A stretch of 8,064 bases of DNA from JANRKF01 sp964519595 (GTDB taxonomy: Bacteria > Pseudomonadota > Alphaproteobacteria > Rickettsiales > SXRF01), in the NCBI GenBank assembly GCA_964519595.1, contig CAZFJN010000059.1, positions 1 to 8,064 on the forward strand, written 5' to 3'. The position numbers were made by a program, and so were the translations under genes. This document shows, one piece after another, positions 6,701 to 8,064 of the stretch; the first letter of the stretch is position 1; every line of letters begins with the position of its first letter. The notes beneath the pieces were generated by a model that saw nothing but the letters and a program-made list of their open reading frames with translations, did no database searches and had not been told where the DNA came from.

Positions 6701-8064
6701 CGCGCCGGCAATGTCGCTTGGCGCGTTATCGCCGGAAGCGCATATGATATTGGCTATTGCCATGAACAGAATCGGCGCTGCATCTAATTCCGGCGAAGGC
6801 GGCGAAGGAGCAGAACGTTACCAGCCGCTTGCCAATGGCGATAATGCTAACTCAACTATCAAGCAAATAGCCAGTGGCCGCTTCGGAGTTACCGCCGAAT
6901 ATTTAAACAGCGCCAGTGAATTACAGATAAAAGTGGCGCAAGGCGCAAAACCTGGCGAAGGCGGACAACTTCCCGCCTTCAAAGTCACTGCCGAAATCGC
7001 TCGCCTTCGTCATTCTACAGAAGGAGTGATGCTGATTTCTCCGCCGCCACATCATGATATTTATTCAATAGAAGATCTGGCGCAGCTTATTTATGATTTA
7101 AAACAAATAAATCCGCGCGCGCTGGTTTCCGTCAAGCTGGTTGCACAATCAGGAATCGGCACAATCGCCAGCGGCGTCGCCAAGGCAATGGCTGATAAAA
7201 TAGTAATTTCCGGACATTCCGGCGGCACTGGCGCAAGTCCGTGGAGCAGTATAAAACATGCCGGAATTCCCTGGGAAATGGGCTTAGCGGAAGCGAATCA
7301 GGTACTAACGCTTAATCGAATGCGCCACCGCGTAAAGCTGCAAACTGACGGCGGACTTAAAACCGGCCGCGATATTGTAATCGCCGCGATGCTTGGCGCT
7401 GAGGAATTCGCTCTCGGAACAGCAAGCCTGGTAGCAATGGGCTGTATCTTAGTCAGGCAATGTCATTCAAATACTTGTCCGGTTGGCATCACCACACAAG
7501 ACCCTGATTTACGCGCAAAATTCAGCGGAACAGTTGATAAGGTGATAAATCTGTTTTCTTTTGTTGCTGAAGAAGCCAGAGAAATTCTGGCTGCTCTTGG
7601 TTTCAAGAATTTTAATGAAATTATCGGACGCACTGATTTGCTGACACAAGTCAGTCGCGGCACTAACGAATTTGCCGACATTGATTTGAATAATATTCTA
7701 GCTCAGGCTGACAGCGGTATTTACGCCAGATTCTGCACAATTTCTTCGCGCAATGAAGTTCCTGACACTCTCGACGCTCAGATGTTAAAAGACGCGGCAG
7801 AAGCAATACAGCGCGGCGAAAAAATTCAACTAGCTTACAATGTTAAAAACACCATGCGGACAATTGGCGCGCGGCTTAGCTCTGTTATGTTAAAAAACAA
7901 GGCTGTTAATCAAAATGGTGAAATTACTCTACGCCTGCGTGGTTCTGCCGGACAATCACTTGGCGCTTTTGCTATTGGCGGATTACGCATAGAATTGCTC
8001 GGCGATGCGAATGATTATGTTGGCAAAGGACTTTCCGGCGCAACGATAATAGTTCGCCCTCGCC
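3792..8064 (+). CDS. gltB: Glutamate synthase (NADPH) large/alpha subunit, 3' end beyond window
   Basis: GltB hydrolyses glutamine at its glutaminase site, channels ammonia to the FMN site and forms glutamate from 2-oxoglutarate using electrons from GltD. 1424 codons are visible; about 100-130 are expected beyond the window. The sequence MYDPANEHDACGVGF puts the N-terminal nucleophile at C37 after a 36-residue propeptide that must be cleaved. Glutaminase residues include R246 (QRFSTNT) and N267-G268-E269 (HNGEINT). A central domain follows (about 500-830). The synthase domain starts near 970 with MSLGALSPEAH (M974) and SGEGGE (E1002). The 3Fe-4S ligands are C1218, C1224 and C1229 (C-x5-C-x4-C). 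The C-terminal GxGxG domain is visible as GSAGQSLGAF and GDANDYVGKGLSG. No frameshift or stop occurs. Three in-frame repeat expansions lie at residues 469-496, 746-763 and 857-885, all in linkers between conserved blocks, so the enzyme is probably still active. Ferredoxin-type GOGAT is unlikely given the adjacent gltD. Confidence 0.97.
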   Translation, partial: MLQNGDNILAKDEGFYARAAVLAECGMYDPANEHDACGVGFVANLNGLPTRAVVEAGIEALKAVFHRGAVDADGKTGDGAGIHLQIPLDFFQEQITRSGRVLLSDKLAVGMMFLPKKNFAAQESCRSIVEAEILKFGYRLYGWRQVPVRAEVIGEIATDSRPEIEQILIAGKADEDDAKFELNLYFIRSNIEKAVRARAINDFYVCSLSARSVIYKGLFKAEQLTAFYPDLLDSRFVSSYAIFHQRFSTNTAPAWHLAQPFRMIAHNGEINTLRGNINFMRSHEATMHCPNFEGHLHDIIPIIPENTSDTGALDSVFEVLVRAGRKLPLAKLILIPPAWAQTADITRKHKEMYSFLNSLSEQWDGPAAIAATDGEWIIGGMDRNGLRPLRYSITKGGMIMACSESGMIDVADSEIIERGRLGPGDIIGLHLPSGKLYRDRELKDLLAAEHPYGEWIKKSVRLSDLEALNKSNKSNKTNKTNKTNNDKNIGKNIGKNSAELTELKILNLPRLRALQLAAGYTHEDVETIIQPMAADGKEAVGSMGDDTPLAILSDKSRGFHHFFRQNFSQVTNPPIDSLRERRVMSLTTRFGNDGNYLALDASHSNILVVDSPIILSHELEAIKTHFSERITEIDTLFKLSENGDGNCLRKGLDRMIEQAESGIKAGRNYILLNDERMNKNNVAIPMILAISALQTHLVKHKLRKRVSILVRTAECFEVHAAAVMIGCGATVVNPYVAEGTIIHRQHKLEEQNLEEHKLEEQSLAKNAPDKNLIDGKLDNFREAMNQGLLKIMAKMGISIIAAYRGGMNFEAIGLSRALVLEFFPGLPSKISGIGLAGIEERAIKCHKLGFSADNDSSDNNLSDNNLSDNNSAINNSSDNHKNSSDLPSLPLGGFYRARAREEIHAWEGKLTHLLQEAVNKGSFQLFKKYSAGLQAMPPVHIRDLLDFREVKSSIPIDEVESITEIRKRFIAPAMSLGALSPEAHMILAIAMNRIGAASNSGEGGEGAERYQPLANGDNANSTIKQIASGRFGVTAEYLNSASELQIKVAQGAKPGEGGQLPAFKVTAEIARLRHSTEGVMLISPPPHHDIYSIEDLAQLIYDLKQINPRALVSVKLVAQSGIGTIASGVAKAMADKIVISGHSGGTGASPWSSIKHAGIPWEMGLAEANQVLTLNRMRHRVKLQTDGGLKTGRDIVIAAMLGAEEFALGTASLVAMGCILVRQCHSNTCPVGITTQDPDLRAKFSGTVDKVINLFSFVAEEAREILAALGFKNFNEIIGRTDLLTQVSRGTNEFADIDLNNILAQADSGIYARFCTISSRNEVPDTLDAQMLKDAAEAIQRGEKIQLAYNVKNTMRTIGARLSSVMLKNKAVNQNGEITLRLRGSAGQSLGAFAIGGLRIELLGDANDYVGKGLSGATIIVRPR
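5196..5279 (+). repeat. In-frame Asn/Lys tandem repeats in the GltB linker
   Basis: Two 9-bp units aataaatca are followed by three aataaaaca units (5196-5240), encoding NKS twice then NKT three times. Two 12-bp units aaaaatattggc (5250-5273, encoding KNIG) follow. Residues 469-496 lie between the glutaminase domain and the LPRLRALQLAAGYT block that opens the central domain, a linker of variable length in this family. The perfect nucleotide copies imply recent slippage. Confidence 0.88.
6027..6080 (+). repeat. In-frame LEE-x-x repeats in GltB
   Basis: A 30-bp unit beginning cataaattagaagagcag is followed by a diverged partial copy from 6057. It encodes LEEQN, LEEHK, LEEQS with a 5-residue period (residues 746-763). 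It replaces the short linker between AYVAxxT-like and REAMNQGLLKIMAKMG segments of the central region. The composition suggests a charged helix or coil. Confidence 0.75.
6360..6446 (+). repeat. In-frame Ser/Asp/Asn repeats in GltB
   Basis: The 15-bp unit tcagataataattta occurs twice perfectly (6360-6374, 6375-6389) and a third, diverged copy follows at 6390-6404, with Asn/Ser-rich degenerate sequence to about 6446. It encodes SDNNL units at residues 857-885, between the GIGLAGIEERA segment and the LGGFYRAR segment before the synthase domain. It looks like a disordered, polar loop expansion. Confidence 0.88.

Overview
The window looks like chromosomal DNA from an alphaproteobacterium of moderate to low GC. 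The basis is the gene content: an NDUFA9-like complex I accessory dehydrogenase, an NADPH-type glutamate synthase pair whose large subunit carries a 36-residue propeptide ahead of the catalytic Cys, and a BrnT/BrnA-type toxin-antitoxin locus. I cannot place it more finely. A run of 100 N (1381-1480) marks an assembly gap of unknown true size, so the sequence on its two sides is not proven to be contiguous.

Layout. 1-139 is a GC-rich, largely self-complementary repeat that runs into the 3' end of a minus-strand tRNA-Leu(CAG) at 137-223. 224-426 is an AT-rich spacer with short tandem duplications. 427-1380 is an NDUFA9-like SDR gene that loses only its last few codons to the gap. 1481-2839 is gltD, lacking its 5' end because of the gap. 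2909-3359 is a brnT toxin gene broken by a 160-bp palindromic MITE-like insertion (3068-3227). 3340-3630 is an intact brnA antitoxin. 3631-3791 is a spacer with a GTCATTC-type palindromic repeat close to the gltB ribosome binding site. 3792-8064 is gltB, open at the window end.

Function. GltD and GltB together form NADPH-dependent glutamate synthase (GOGAT), which turns glutamine plus 2-oxoglutarate into two glutamates. GltD takes electrons from NADPH through FAD; GltB holds the glutaminase and the FMN/3Fe-4S synthase sites. The toxin-antitoxin locus lies between the two subunit genes on the same strand. Its toxin should be dead while its ribbon-helix-helix antitoxin still looks intact.

Two themes stand out. 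First, there are short in-frame tandem repeats in otherwise conserved enzymes (three sites in GltB, one in the NDUFA9-like protein) and similar 10-15 bp duplications in non-coding DNA, which suggests a genome prone to replication slippage that tolerates loop expansion. Second, three different palindromic elements occupy gene junctions: one at the tRNA 3' end, one inside brnT and one in the gltB leader. I see no clearly new multi-gene system; the disrupted toxin with its surviving antitoxin and the repeat-expanded GOGAT are the items most worth following up.
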